From the NCBI GenBank assembly GCA_951828385.1, contig OX639973.1, forward strand, positions 6,426,845-6,490,844: DNA of 64,000 nt, given 5' to 3'. Source of the DNA: an uncultured Poribacteria bacterium. GTDB taxonomy: Bacteria; Poribacteria; WGA-4E; WGA-3G. This document shows positions 24,610 to 32,901 of this stretch, piece by piece. The notes beneath the pieces were generated by a model. That model saw only the letters and a program-made list of their open reading frames with translations. It was not told where the DNA came from and made no database searches. Within the stretch, counting starts at the first letter, position 1, and every line of letters starts with the position of its first letter. The position numbers and the translations under genes were made by a program.

Positions 24610-25992
24610 ATGAAGAAAAAGGTTATTATAACAGTTTTTGTGCTCACCTGCCTCCTGAGCCTAAACGCTTTCGCCTTAAATGGGTTGATAGATGATGAAG
24701 GCACGCTCACAAAAGTTGAGGATTCCAAGTATATGGGCGATACACTGTGGGTGCTTGTCGCTGCATTTCTGGTGTTCTTTATGCAGGCGGGATTCGCTAT
24801 GGTGGAATCTGGTTTCACACGTGCCAAGAATGCTGTCAACATTCTCATGAAAAACCTGATGGACTTCTCAATGGGTTCGATCGCTTATTGGGCAATCGGC
24901 TTTGCTATTATGTTTGGTGCCGGCAATGCCTTCATGGGGACAAGTGGTTGGTTTGTTCCTTCTCAGACCCTCACAGAAGGCGCGGCAGCGAGTACAAGTG
25001 TATTTAGTTCATTAGAATGGAGTTCTGTCCCGACTTATGCAGCGTGGCTTTTCCAGCTCGTATTCGCCGCTACCGCCGCTACTATTGTCTCTGGCGCAAT
25101 GGCGGAGCGTACACAGTTCAAAAGTTATCTGATTTACAGTGTCTTCATCACCGGTCTCATCTATCCGATTGTTGGACACTGGATTTGGGGTGGCGGTTGG
25201 TTGGCAAATTTCGGCGCAGGGATGCTTGATTTTGCCGGTTCAACAGTCGTTCATTCAACAGGCGGTTGGCTCGCACTGACCGGTGCCATCGTCTTAGGAC
25301 CCCGAATTGGTAAATATGATGGTGAAGGAAAACCGAGACCGATTGCCGGGCACAACCTTCCGCTCGCCGCACTCGGGGTCTTTATCTTGTGGCTCGGTTG
25401 GTTCGGGTTTAACCCCGGTAGCCAAATGGGGGCTGATGCAGCTGACATCTCTCTCATCGCCGTAACGACAAATATCGCCGCTGCCGCAGGGGCTATCACC
25501 GCTATGATCACAGCATGGATGTTCCTCGGTAAACCCGATGCCGGTATGTCACTCAACGGTGCACTCGCCGGCTTGGTCGCGATTACTGCCGGTTGTGCTT
25601 TTGTCAGTCCAGTATCCGCCGCAATTATCGGGGCACTCGGTGGCATTGTGGTTGTCCTTAGTGTCCTATTGTTAGAACGTATGAAAATTGACGATCCAGT
25701 CGGTGCTATCTCTGTTCACGGAACGTGTGGCGCATTAGGCACAATCCTTCTTGGATTCTTCCATAGTGACCAGGGGATTTTCTTCGGCGGTTCGTTCGGA
25801 TTCCTCGGGGCACAGATCGTCGGTGTCCTCGCGGTCTTCGTATGGTGTCTCGTTACTGGCTTTATTCTCTTCTACGGGATCAAAGCAATTACAGGCTTGC
25901 GGGTCACAGAAGAAGAAGAACAGGCAGGGCTTGACTACGAAGAACACGGCGCAAGTGCCTATCCTGACTTTAACGTCTCTTCAATACGGTAA
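24610..25992 (+). CDS. amt: Ammonium transporter Amt, type 1
   Basis: The 460-residue protein has a cleavable-type signal (residues 1-22) and eleven membrane spans. The text 'FMQAGFAMVESGFTRAKNAVNILMKN' (in part) and 'WIWGGGWLANFGAGMLDFAG' is that of Amt/Rh channels. The twin pore histidines are in 'VVHSTGGW' and 'SVHGTCGALG'. Amt proteins conduct ammonium across the inner membrane. The sequence differs markedly from the second Amt at 26497, so this is not a recent duplicate. No glnK/glnB gene adjoins it. Confidence 0.95.
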   Translation: MKKKVIITVFVLTCLLSLNAFALNGLIDDEGTLTKVEDSKYMGDTLWVLVAAFLVFFMQAGFAMVESGFTRAKNAVNILMKNLMDFSMGSIAYWAIGFAIMFGAGNAFMGTSGWFVPSQTLTEGAAASTSVFSSLEWSSVPTYAAWLFQLVFAATAATIVSGAMAERTQFKSYLIYSVFITGLIYPIVGHWIWGGGWLANFGAGMLDFAGSTVVHSTGGWLALTGAIVLGPRIGKYDGEGKPRPIAGHNLPLAALGVFILWLGWFGFNPGSQMGADAADISLIAVTTNIAAAAGAITAMITAWMFLGKPDAGMSLNGALAGLVAITAGCAFVSPVSAAIIGALGGIVVVLSVLLLERMKIDDPVGAISVHGTCGALGTILLGFFHSDQGIFFGGSFGFLGAQIVGVLAVFVWCLVTGFILFYGIKAITGLRVTEEEEQAGLDYEEHGASAYPDFNVSSIR

Positions 25993-26030
25993 ACACATCA
26001 CTTAGGTAGCCTTGTGCTACAAATTTAATA

Positions 26031-26099
26031 GGGACCACCCACAGGAAGTTTCACTTGTATCCCTGAGTTTTACTTCACGCCGTGTGGGTGTTCCCTTTT
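26031..26099 (+). terminator. Probable terminator after the first amt gene
   Basis: GGGACCACCCACA (26031-26043) pairs with TGTGGGTGTTCCC (26083-26095) at 12 of 13 positions and is followed by TTTTG. The loop is 39 bases and holds a smaller pairing GAAGT/ACTTC. The size is unusual for a plain terminator. Confidence 0.55.
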
Positions 26100-26240
26100 G
26101 CCGTTTGAATTCTATCCACTGTCTTTTCGTGCCGAAATTATCACTTGATAGGACTCTAATATTCTGCTAAAATAGCAAACCAACACCTTTTTATCGTAAA
26201 ACTGAAGATAGTTTAAATCGGTAATCCCGATTTTCCCCAG

Positions 26241-26309
26241 GCCCGGTAGGTGCGGTTTTGCGGTGTACGCACCCAAATGCGACCTGCATTCCTAACCGCA
26301 CCGGACCCT
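26241..26309. repeat. Inverted repeat element (MITE-like), copy 2
   Basis: GGTAGGTGCGGTTTTGCGG at 26246 onward, CCCAAATGCGACCTGCATTCC in the middle (in part) and AACCGCACCGG at the right repeat the inner part of the element at 13181-13242. The outer AGGACTTACGCA arms of copy 1 are missing here. Confidence 0.8.
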
Positions 26310-26418
26310 ATCAGGAAATTACCGAATTAACTTTTTAATCTTCATTGAAGTATGATAGATGTCCCACTTTGCTGGCGAATTACAAACTGCGTTGGCGAAA
26401 GTGTATGCTTAATTGAAG

Positions 26419-26440
26419 GGGCAGACGAAGGTGTCTGTCC
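26419..26440 (+). promoter_or_regulatory. Leader hairpin upstream of the second amt gene
   Basis: GGGCAGAC pairs with GTCTGTCC around a 6-base loop, 56 bases before the ATG at 26497. The pairing is visible; whether it controls the transporter is unknown. Confidence 0.35.
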
Positions 26441-26496
26441 TTACCTAAACAACAAAAACAAGCAACTGCTGCTTGTAAATATTATGGAGGATTCCG

Positions 26497-27909
26497 ATGC
26501 AACAACGATGTGCATCACTGTCAGCACTTTTCGCTGCAAGTTTTGGCTCGCAAGCTGCACCAAAAAGGCGAGCGGCTTACACGCGAATTGGAACGCTAAT
26601 CGTTATTTTATTGATATGTGGCGTGCCGAGTTTGGCAATGGCACAAGATGCGACAGCCCCTGATTCCGGCGATACCGCTTGGATGCTTACTTCAACCGCG
26701 CTTGTGCTCTTTATGACTATCCCTGGACTCGCGCTTTTCTATGGCGGCTTAGTACGCGTCCAGAATGTACTCTCCGTACTTATGCAATGTTTTGCATTAA
26801 CAGGGTTGATTACAATTGTATGGATAATCTGCGGCTATAGTCTCGCCTTCAACACCGCCGGTATGGAGGCTGGGAAGATTACCCTCACTTCTTTTGTCGG
26901 TGGACTTGGCACCATGTTCCTCAAGGGTGTCGGCGTAGACTCACTCTATGGGACTATCCCCGAAACTGTTTTTATTACCTTCCAGTTGACATTTGCGATT
27001 ATTACACCCGCATTGATCGCTGGCGCGTTCGCAGAACGCATGAAATTCTCGGCGATGCTAATTTTCTCTATCCTGTGGTCAATAATTGTGTACGCACCGC
27101 TCTGCCACATGGCGTGGTCCGGCGACGGTTCGCTATTTGGCGATATTATCGGTGCACTCGACTTTGCAGGCGGAAATGTTGTACATATCAACGCAGGGAT
27201 CGCCGCCCTTGTCGCTGCTATCTTGGTCGGAAAACGGATCGGATACGGTACCTCCGCTATGCCACCGCATAGCTTGACGCTTACCGTCGTCGGCGCATCA
27301 ATGCTTTGGGTAGGTTGGTTCGGTTTCAATGCCGGTAGTGCTGTTGCCGCTGATGGCGCCGCTGGCATGGCGATGCTCGTTACGCAGATCTCAACTGCCA
27401 CCGCTGCGGTTGCGTGGATGTTCGTTGAATGGGGAAAACATGGCAAACCGAGTGCTTTGGGTATTGTAACAGGTGCCGTTGCCGGCTTGGTCGCTATTAC
27501 GCCCGCTTCCGGTTCTGTCGGACCGATTGGCGCGCTCGCTATTGGACTCGTCTCTGGCGTTGTCTGTTTCTGGGGTGCTACGAGTCTAAAATCAAAACTC
27601 GGTTATGACGATTCGCTGGATGCGTTCGGTGTTCACGGCATCGGTGGGATTGTCGGCGCGCTGTTAACAGGTGTTTTTACTGCTAAAGTTTTAGGCGGTG
27701 CTGGAGTAGATGGAGTGGAAATTAACATCGGTATGCAGGTTTGGAAGCAGTTCCTTAGCATTGTTGTCACCATTGCTTGGAGTGGAATCCTTTCGTTTAT
27801 CATCCTCAAAATTGTGGATGCCACAGTCGGCTTACGCGTTGAAGAAGATGACGAACGACAGGGGCTTGACCTCTCCCAACACAACGAACGTGGATACAAC
27901 CTTTCATAG
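26497..27909 (+). CDS. amtB: Ammonium transporter Amt, type 2 (AmtB-like)
   Basis: The 470-residue protein starts after TATGGAGG. An N-terminal hydrophobic signal ends near 'PSLAMAQ', then eleven spans follow, opening 'DTAWMLTSTALVLFMTIPG' and 'ALFYGGLVRVQNVLSVLMQC' as in bacterial AmtB. Pore histidines lie in 'VVHINAGIAALV' and 'GVHGIGGIVG'. In many bacteria amtB is paired with glnK for post-translational control, but here the next gene is an unrelated minus-strand esterase. The N-terminus is about 25 residues longer than in E. coli AmtB, so a start further in is possible. Confidence 0.95.
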   Translation: MQQRCASLSALFAASFGSQAAPKRRAAYTRIGTLIVILLICGVPSLAMAQDATAPDSGDTAWMLTSTALVLFMTIPGLALFYGGLVRVQNVLSVLMQCFALTGLITIVWIICGYSLAFNTAGMEAGKITLTSFVGGLGTMFLKGVGVDSLYGTIPETVFITFQLTFAIITPALIAGAFAERMKFSAMLIFSILWSIIVYAPLCHMAWSGDGSLFGDIIGALDFAGGNVVHINAGIAALVAAILVGKRIGYGTSAMPPHSLTLTVVGASMLWVGWFGFNAGSAVAADGAAGMAMLVTQISTATAAVAWMFVEWGKHGKPSALGIVTGAVAGLVAITPASGSVGPIGALAIGLVSGVVCFWGATSLKSKLGYDDSLDAFGVHGIGGIVGALLTGVFTAKVLGGAGVDGVEINIGMQVWKQFLSIVVTIAWSGILSFIILKIVDATVGLRVEEDDERQGLDLSQHNERGYNLS

Positions 27910-27964
27910 GGACTCCATTTTCCGATTCAGCACGATAGTATAATAATCGTGTATTGCAAATATA

Positions 27965-27992
27965 AAGGCGGATCCTCAATGAAGGTCCGCCT
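27965..27992 (+). terminator. Rho-independent terminator of the second amt gene
   Basis: AAGGCGGATCCT and AGGTCCGCCTT form a GC-rich stem with a short loop, about 55 bp after the stop. The tail is TTATATTA, a modest U-run. Confidence 0.75.
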
Positions 27993-28135
27993 TATATTAC
28001 GTTCAAATAGAATTTACGTAAAATCCATTTCTTTGCTTGTGGATTTGAAAGTGTTTTTGCTTGGGTGTTTCCCTTAGGAAGATTAGAAGCGTAGACGGCT
28101 CCATTCTTCCCTCCCTTTCATACTTCCACCGTTTA

Positions 28136-30148
28136 CTACGCCGACGTTACTCGTCCAATAATCTCTTCATCAGACAGCCTATCTTCCGATACAAGCAGCT
28201 CGTCGCTCGCTTCGATATTACCGTAAACCTCAGTAAGCCATGTCGTATCGAATGCACTACCGGTATTGTGGATAATCAAGGGTCGAGGCGCGACGAGTGT
28301 GCCTGCTGTCCGAAAATCGCCAGCCTGACGGATATTCGGTATCGGTAAGGTTTCCAAAAAGGCATCATCACTATCGTTATCAAATGCTGCCGCATCTATA
28401 ACAACATTCTTGACATCTGTGAATCCTGCTGCCAACAGACTCCATAAACCTGCCTCACCTATTCCTATGAGATTTACCTCTGAAACATCACCTCTGCCTG
28501 TAAAACAACGTAGTGTCGTTACGATGTCTTGCACACGCAGTGCTGCAGCTGTCCGATTGTAGGTCGTAAAGTAGCCAGTGTCTTCCGGTCTCTCATAATC
28601 CTGGTGTTCGCCTGTTCCAAAGACATCAATGAGTAGCACCTTTCGGTCAGTACTGAGCAAATCCGTGATGAGTGGCAACGGTTCGCCTGTTTCTAAATCG
28701 ATCAACTTCTCCTTGCCCTCTGGATGAACGATAAGGACTATTGGGTCGTGTCCGACCTGTGGTTCCGGACTAAATAGGATAGCAGGGATCGCATCACCAA
28801 CCCCTTTTCTACTGATGACGAGATGTCTCGCAGATAAACTCGTCTGATAGGTTGTTGGAAACGCACCTTCAGGCTCAACAAGCTTCACGTCTGTAATTTT
28901 CGGAATCTGTAATCCGAGCGCATATTTCAACCCGATCCCGAATTCTTCACGGAATCTTGGCTGTTCTGATGCGTTTATCGGTTTTCGGTTTTCGAGTGCT
29001 TGCTCGAAACGGTTTATCCACGCCGGTAGAAACGCATCCTGTTTCAACGCGTGCGCTGGCATCTCACGTTCCGAGAAGACTAACAACGCCTCGTCTGGCT
29101 CAACCTGAAATGTAACCTCTTTAAACGCCGAAGTATCCTCTGCATCCAAAAACCATTTTGCGAACCATGCGTATACCGCCTCACGACTCTCTTGATTGTA
29201 GTTATGCTCTGCGTCTACCTGAACCTGATGCACTTTATCTTCTGCGTCAAAGTGTGCATAGATACTTCGGATGGCAGGGTATTCAACAGTCGGTGTCTTC
29301 ACTGTCCAGTCGCCTGTCGCAGACACGAGCAGCAGCGGACGCGGTGCCATCAACGCACCGATTTCGATATTACTGACATCTAAACGCAGATTCGGGGCGT
29401 TTTCACAGAGACAGCCGCCTTGCATCGTCGCAGAGATCATGTTAACCGGTGCCGAGACCTTAATGCGTTCATCAACTGCCGTCAAGATAAAGGTTTGTGT
29501 GCCGCCCCCCGACGCGCCTGTACACCCGATACGGTCATTATCCACGTCCGGTAAACTCTCTAAGAAGTCAATCGAGCGGATGCTGTTCTGGAGTTGGAGG
29601 CCCATCGCACTCAGTCCCCAGAGATCTTCGCGCGCGCCACCGTAACGGTGCTCTATCTGTTTACCGCTATCGTTGTAACCGAGCATGTCGTAGGCAAAGA
29701 TGACATACCCCTGTTTCGCGAAGTTGATACAGCGCCCCGGAATTGAACCGCGTTCAATATTTTCAAGTCTACCGCGCCCCCAATGTCCATGCGGACTCAC
29801 AATGCCCGGAAACGGTCCAGTTTTTCCGAGTGGACGATACAGGTTTCCGGTTGTGAAGAAACCCGGAAAGGGTTCAAAATAGACCTTTTCCACGCTATAA
29901 TCTTCCCGCTCGATTCTTCCGAAGATTTCGGCATTTAGCGGAGTCGGTTCATGTGTTGGAACTAAGCCGTTGGCGACGCGAATCTGCTGACGCAGTGCCG
30001 CAGCTTTTTCGGTCCATTCTGCTTTGGTATAACCGGGAAACGTATACGGTGTGTTCAGATCACGAGGCGGGGCACCGCGGGCATCGTTAACGCCTTGCGA
30101 AGCCTCAGTAAAAACGTGAGCGAGTTCATGGTGTTGTTCAGTTTCCAT
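28136..30148 (-). CDS. Large alpha/beta hydrolase, acetyl-xylan-esterase-like, with a second hydrolase-like half
   Basis: The start at 30148 has GAGGAATTAAC upstream and gives 670 residues with no signal peptide. The N-terminal half has 'PFPGIVSPHGHWGRGRLEN', 'GCTGASGGGTQTFILTAVD' (nucleophile elbow G-A-S-G-G) and 'MAPRPLLLVSATGDWT', the order seen in AXE1-like esterases. The C-terminal half repeats this plan in decayed form: 'VNLIGIGEAGLWSLLAAG' replaces the nucleophile Ser with Glu, followed by 'LVAPRPLIIHNTG'. It probably deacylates sugars or related esters with the first half, while the second is structural. Confidence 0.8.
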   Translation of the reverse strand: METEQHHELAHVFTEASQGVNDARGAPPRDLNTPYTFPGYTKAEWTEKAAALRQQIRVANGLVPTHEPTPLNAEIFGRIEREDYSVEKVYFEPFPGFFTTGNLYRPLGKTGPFPGIVSPHGHWGRGRLENIERGSIPGRCINFAKQGYVIFAYDMLGYNDSGKQIEHRYGGAREDLWGLSAMGLQLQNSIRSIDFLESLPDVDNDRIGCTGASGGGTQTFILTAVDERIKVSAPVNMISATMQGGCLCENAPNLRLDVSNIEIGALMAPRPLLLVSATGDWTVKTPTVEYPAIRSIYAHFDAEDKVHQVQVDAEHNYNQESREAVYAWFAKWFLDAEDTSAFKEVTFQVEPDEALLVFSEREMPAHALKQDAFLPAWINRFEQALENRKPINASEQPRFREEFGIGLKYALGLQIPKITDVKLVEPEGAFPTTYQTSLSARHLVISRKGVGDAIPAILFSPEPQVGHDPIVLIVHPEGKEKLIDLETGEPLPLITDLLSTDRKVLLIDVFGTGEHQDYERPEDTGYFTTYNRTAAALRVQDIVTTLRCFTGRGDVSEVNLIGIGEAGLWSLLAAGFTDVKNVVIDAAAFDNDSDDAFLETLPIPNIRQAGDFRTAGTLVAPRPLIIHNTGSAFDTTWLTEVYGNIEASDELLVSEDRLSDEEIIGRVTSA

Positions 30149-30171
30149 TGTTAATTCCTCTATTATTGAGA

Positions 30172-30570
30172 TCAATCTGATTCAGATAATTGGGGCTCTT
30201 CGTTGCTGAGTTGCGAGCTTTCGGTATCGATGGCGAGTTCGATGTCAGGTTGAGCGGCCTCTTCCACTAAAGGTTCAATAGAAAGCCGACATCCAAGTGC
30301 TTTCAGAATGATTAAAAAGGTGTCAAAGTGCGGAGCTTCTTCGCTTGAAAGAATTTTCGACAGGGTTTGCGGATCCATGCCAGTGCGTTTAGCAACCTCT
30401 CCAACCCCACCTTGTGATTCTACAAAGGTGTAGAGTGCTAACAGAAATACTTCGGTGTCACCGTCCACCTGGTATTCTTCCATTGCGAATTGAATATAGT
30501 CAAGTGCTTCATCCCAATTGGCAGCAAGTTGTTCTATTACGATATCTCTCCATTTTCGATACTTTCTCAT
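30172..30570 (-). CDS. HigA-like antitoxin with HTH domain
   Basis: The 132-residue protein has a central HTH_XRE-type helix-turn-helix: 'GVGEVAKRTGMDPQTLSKIL' followed by 'SSEEAPHFDTFLIILKALGC', the pattern of addiction-module antidote proteins. The C-terminal 35 residues are acidic and probably unstructured. Its start overlaps the last 4 bases of the toxin gene (toxin first, antitoxin second, as in HigBA systems). It should neutralise the toxin and repress the pair. Confidence 0.85.
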   Translation of the reverse strand: MRKYRKWRDIVIEQLAANWDEALDYIQFAMEEYQVDGDTEVFLLALYTFVESQGGVGEVAKRTGMDPQTLSKILSSEEAPHFDTFLIILKALGCRLSIEPLVEEAAQPDIELAIDTESSQLSNEEPQLSESD

Positions 30571-30905
30571 CCGTGTTTCTCCTTATGTTCTAACCAATAG
30601 GTTTTTGCACGTTGGATGTCCCGTGTCTGCGTTGACTTATCCCCACCACAAAGCAAAAGGACGATTGTTCTATCCATTTCACCAAAGTAGATGCGATAGC
30701 CTGGTCCAAAGTGGAGACGTAACTCAAACACACCACCACTAACAGATGCACAATCGCCAAAATTCCCTCTTTCAAGCCGGTCAAGTCGTCCTCGAATTCT
30801 GGTTTGTGTGCTTGTATCTTGAATTGCGTTAAACCATTCCGTGAAAGGTTCACGTCCGTTTTGCATTTGGTAAGTTTCTATTTCTCGTGGCTGTATGTTA
30901 CGCAT
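30567..30905 (-). CDS. HigB/RelE-like toxin (Gp49 family)
   Basis: The 112-residue protein has the Gp49/RelE-fold text: 'PFTEWFNAIQDTSTQTRIRG', 'RLERGNFGDCASVSGGVFEL', 'LHFGPGYRIYFGEMDRTIVL' and 'LLCGGDKSTQTRDIQRAKTY'. These proteins cleave mRNA at the ribosome. GGAGA lies upstream of the ATG at 30905. The basic and aromatic residues of 'GPGYRIYF' are those usually needed for activity, so the toxin looks intact. Confidence 0.87.
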   Translation of the reverse strand: MRNIQPREIETYQMQNGREPFTEWFNAIQDTSTQTRIRGRLDRLERGNFGDCASVSGGVFELRLHFGPGYRIYFGEMDRTIVLLLCGGDKSTQTRDIQRAKTYWLEHKEKHG

Positions 30906-30971
30906 GAATGATTTCTCCGATCTCCATGATTAGCATAACCTATCCTACATAACTTTGTCAAATAAAAATCC

Positions 30972-31000
30972 TTGATTTTCCGAACATTGTATGATATAAT
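30972..31000 (+). promoter_or_regulatory. purD promoter
   Basis: TTGATT (30972-30977), a 17-base spacer and TATAAT (30995-31000) lie 22 bases before the purD ATG. A leader this short leaves no room for a purine riboswitch. Confidence 0.7.
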
Positions 31001-31022
31001 ACAATCAAAAAGGATATATGGC

Positions 31023-32303
31023 ATGAAAATTCTGGTTATAGGGCAAGGCGGACGCGAACATACACTCGTCTGGAAACTTGCCCAGGGCCAACGCATCGAA
31101 AAAATATATTGCACCCCCGGTAATGCCGGCATCGCACAAATCTCGGAAGTTATGCCTATGCCAGATCGATTTACTGATCTGGCTGACTGGGCAGAATCTC
31201 AAAACATCGCTTTGACTATTGTCGGACCTGAAAATCCGTTGGCTGAAGGCATCGTTGATATCTTTCAAGCACGCGGGCTTAAAGCATTTGGACCCAATAA
31301 ACGCGCAGCACGGCTCGAAGCAAGTAAACATTTTGCCAAGCAGCTGATGGAGAAAAACGGAATACCTACAGCCGCACATCGTACATTTACCGACATCGAA
31401 AAAGCGATGGCTTATATCGAAGATTACAACGCACCGGTTTTCGTCAAGGCTGACGGACTCGCTGCAGGAAAGGGCGTTATTCCCGGACGCACCTTCAAAG
31501 AGGCGTTGCAAGCTGTCACAACGATTTTGGTGGATAGAGCATTTGGCGACGCAGGCAATAGCGTTGTGATTGAGGAAGAATTGATCGGCGAAGAAGCCTC
31601 TTTTACCGTCCTCACTGATGGCTCCTACTGCCTCCCATTTGTCAGTTCACAGGACCACAAGATGTCCCATGATGCTGATACGGGTAAGAACACCGGTGGC
31701 ATGGGCGCATACTCACCGGCACCTGTTATCACGCCAGAGTTACACGACTATGTCATGAATCACGTCGTTTACCCGACTGTCAACGGGATGGCGGCTATCG
31801 GCAGCCCGTTCAAAGGGGTACTCTACGTCGGATTGATGATTACGGATGCCGGACCAAAGGTACTCGAATTCAACTGCCGTTTTGGGGACCCAGAGGCCCA
31901 AGTCCTCTTACCGCGCCTCAAAAGCGACTTGGTACCTTTGCTGATTGCCTGCATTGATGGGACCCTTGAACAGCACGCTGACGTGCAATGGCATGATGCC
32001 GCAGCAGCATGTGTCGTTATGGCTTCCGGTGGGTATCCAGACCCGTACGAAACAGGTGAGGTTATCACGGGACTCGAAGATGCCGATGCGATTGAAGGCG
32101 TTACCGTCTTTCATGCTGGTACGAAGCAAGACGGTGAAAACATTGTCACGGCCGGCGGTCGAGTGTTAGGTGTCACGGCTGTCGCTGACGGATTACACGA
32201 TGCAATCCAACAGGCATATCGAGGCGTTTCTGCAATTCACTTTGATAAGGCACACGCACGGAGCGACATCGGATATCGAGCATTAGAAAAGTTAGAAAAA
32301 TGA
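31023..32303 (+). CDS. purD: Phosphoribosylamine-glycine ligase (GAR synthetase)
   Basis: The 426-residue ATP-grasp enzyme begins 'MKILVIGQGGREHTLVWKLA'. It carries 'APVFVKADGLAAGKGVIPGR', 'LPFVSSQDHKMSHDADTGKN' and 'NTGGMGAYSPAPV', all diagnostic of PurD, with the metal ligands near 'FNCRFGDPEAQVLLP'. It joins phosphoribosylamine and glycine in the second step of purine synthesis. The start at 31023 has AAGGA upstream and follows the promoter closely. No other pur gene is near. Confidence 0.97.
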   Translation: MKILVIGQGGREHTLVWKLAQGQRIEKIYCTPGNAGIAQISEVMPMPDRFTDLADWAESQNIALTIVGPENPLAEGIVDIFQARGLKAFGPNKRAARLEASKHFAKQLMEKNGIPTAAHRTFTDIEKAMAYIEDYNAPVFVKADGLAAGKGVIPGRTFKEALQAVTTILVDRAFGDAGNSVVIEEELIGEEASFTVLTDGSYCLPFVSSQDHKMSHDADTGKNTGGMGAYSPAPVITPELHDYVMNHVVYPTVNGMAAIGSPFKGVLYVGLMITDAGPKVLEFNCRFGDPEAQVLLPRLKSDLVPLLIACIDGTLEQHADVQWHDAAAACVVMASGGYPDPYETGEVITGLEDADAIEGVTVFHAGTKQDGENIVTAGGRVLGVTAVADGLHDAIQQAYRGVSAIHFDKAHARSDIGYRALEKLEK

Positions 32304-32323
32304 CCGTGTAGTGAGATAGAGAT

Positions 32324-32842
32324 ATGACGGCTGAACTCACCTATAAAATCGCTAAATGCTGCCACCCGCAAGAGAATGACCCGATTACCGGTTATTTCAA
32401 GGAGGACGGCACGATCGCTGTCCATCACACGACTTGTAATGCAGTCCAAGGTTTACGACCGGAGCGGTTATTAGCAGTCGCGTGGGATGAGATTCAGGCA
32501 ACCGAAAATTCAGCGGATTCCGTTACTATCGCGCCTGAATTCAATGAAATTGATGAGACCGATTATTTTATTCTCAAACATCATCAAGAATTCGGTATGG
32601 ATTACTCTATTGTTGTCGCTGAGGCTTTAAGAATCCCGCTTGAGGAGATGCACCAACGGCACCGAAAATTGAGAGCACTCGGCGGCTTAAAGCGCGTTGA
32701 AGGTCGAATCATCCATTATCGTAAGAATATCGTCAAAGGCAAATGGATCAAGCACCGAAATCATACCTATTATGAACTAACACCCGAAGGCAAGACATGG
32801 ATTCTGGCATTTGAAAATAAACAGGTTGCATCGGAAACATAA
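32324..32842 (+). CDS. RelA/SpoT RIS-like zinc module fused to a winged helix
   Basis: Residues 1-50 read 'LTYKIAKCCHPQENDPITGY' and 'GTIAVHHTTCNAV', which matches the ribosome-inter-subunit (RIS, or conserved-cysteine) domain of RelA/SpoT proteins: C-C near the start, then H and C. Residues about 75-160 look like a winged helix of the DUF2250 type ('DYSIVVAEALRIPLEEMHQR', 'LRALGGLKRVEGRIIHY'). No hydrolase or synthetase domain is present. It lies 20 bp after purD and may share its transcript. A nucleic-acid-binding or ribosome-linked regulatory role is an inference. Confidence 0.65.
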   Translation: MTAELTYKIAKCCHPQENDPITGYFKEDGTIAVHHTTCNAVQGLRPERLLAVAWDEIQATENSADSVTIAPEFNEIDETDYFILKHHQEFGMDYSIVVAEALRIPLEEMHQRHRKLRALGGLKRVEGRIIHYRKNIVKGKWIKHRNHTYYELTPEGKTWILAFENKQVASET

Positions 32843-32901
32843 ACACCACAAATTGACGACATATATCCAGCAAAAGAGAACAAAACCGGGAGGACCGAAC
32901 C

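Larger units (their letters stand above)
26000..26496. other. Spacer between the two amt genes
   Basis: This 500-bp stretch holds, in order, a long-armed palindrome (26031-26095), AT-rich sequence, the second copy of the GGTAGGTGCGG inverted repeat (26241-26309), a small hairpin (26419-26440) and the ribosome site GGAGG of the second transporter. I see no credible gene in it, and no recognisable riboswitch. Confidence 0.6.
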
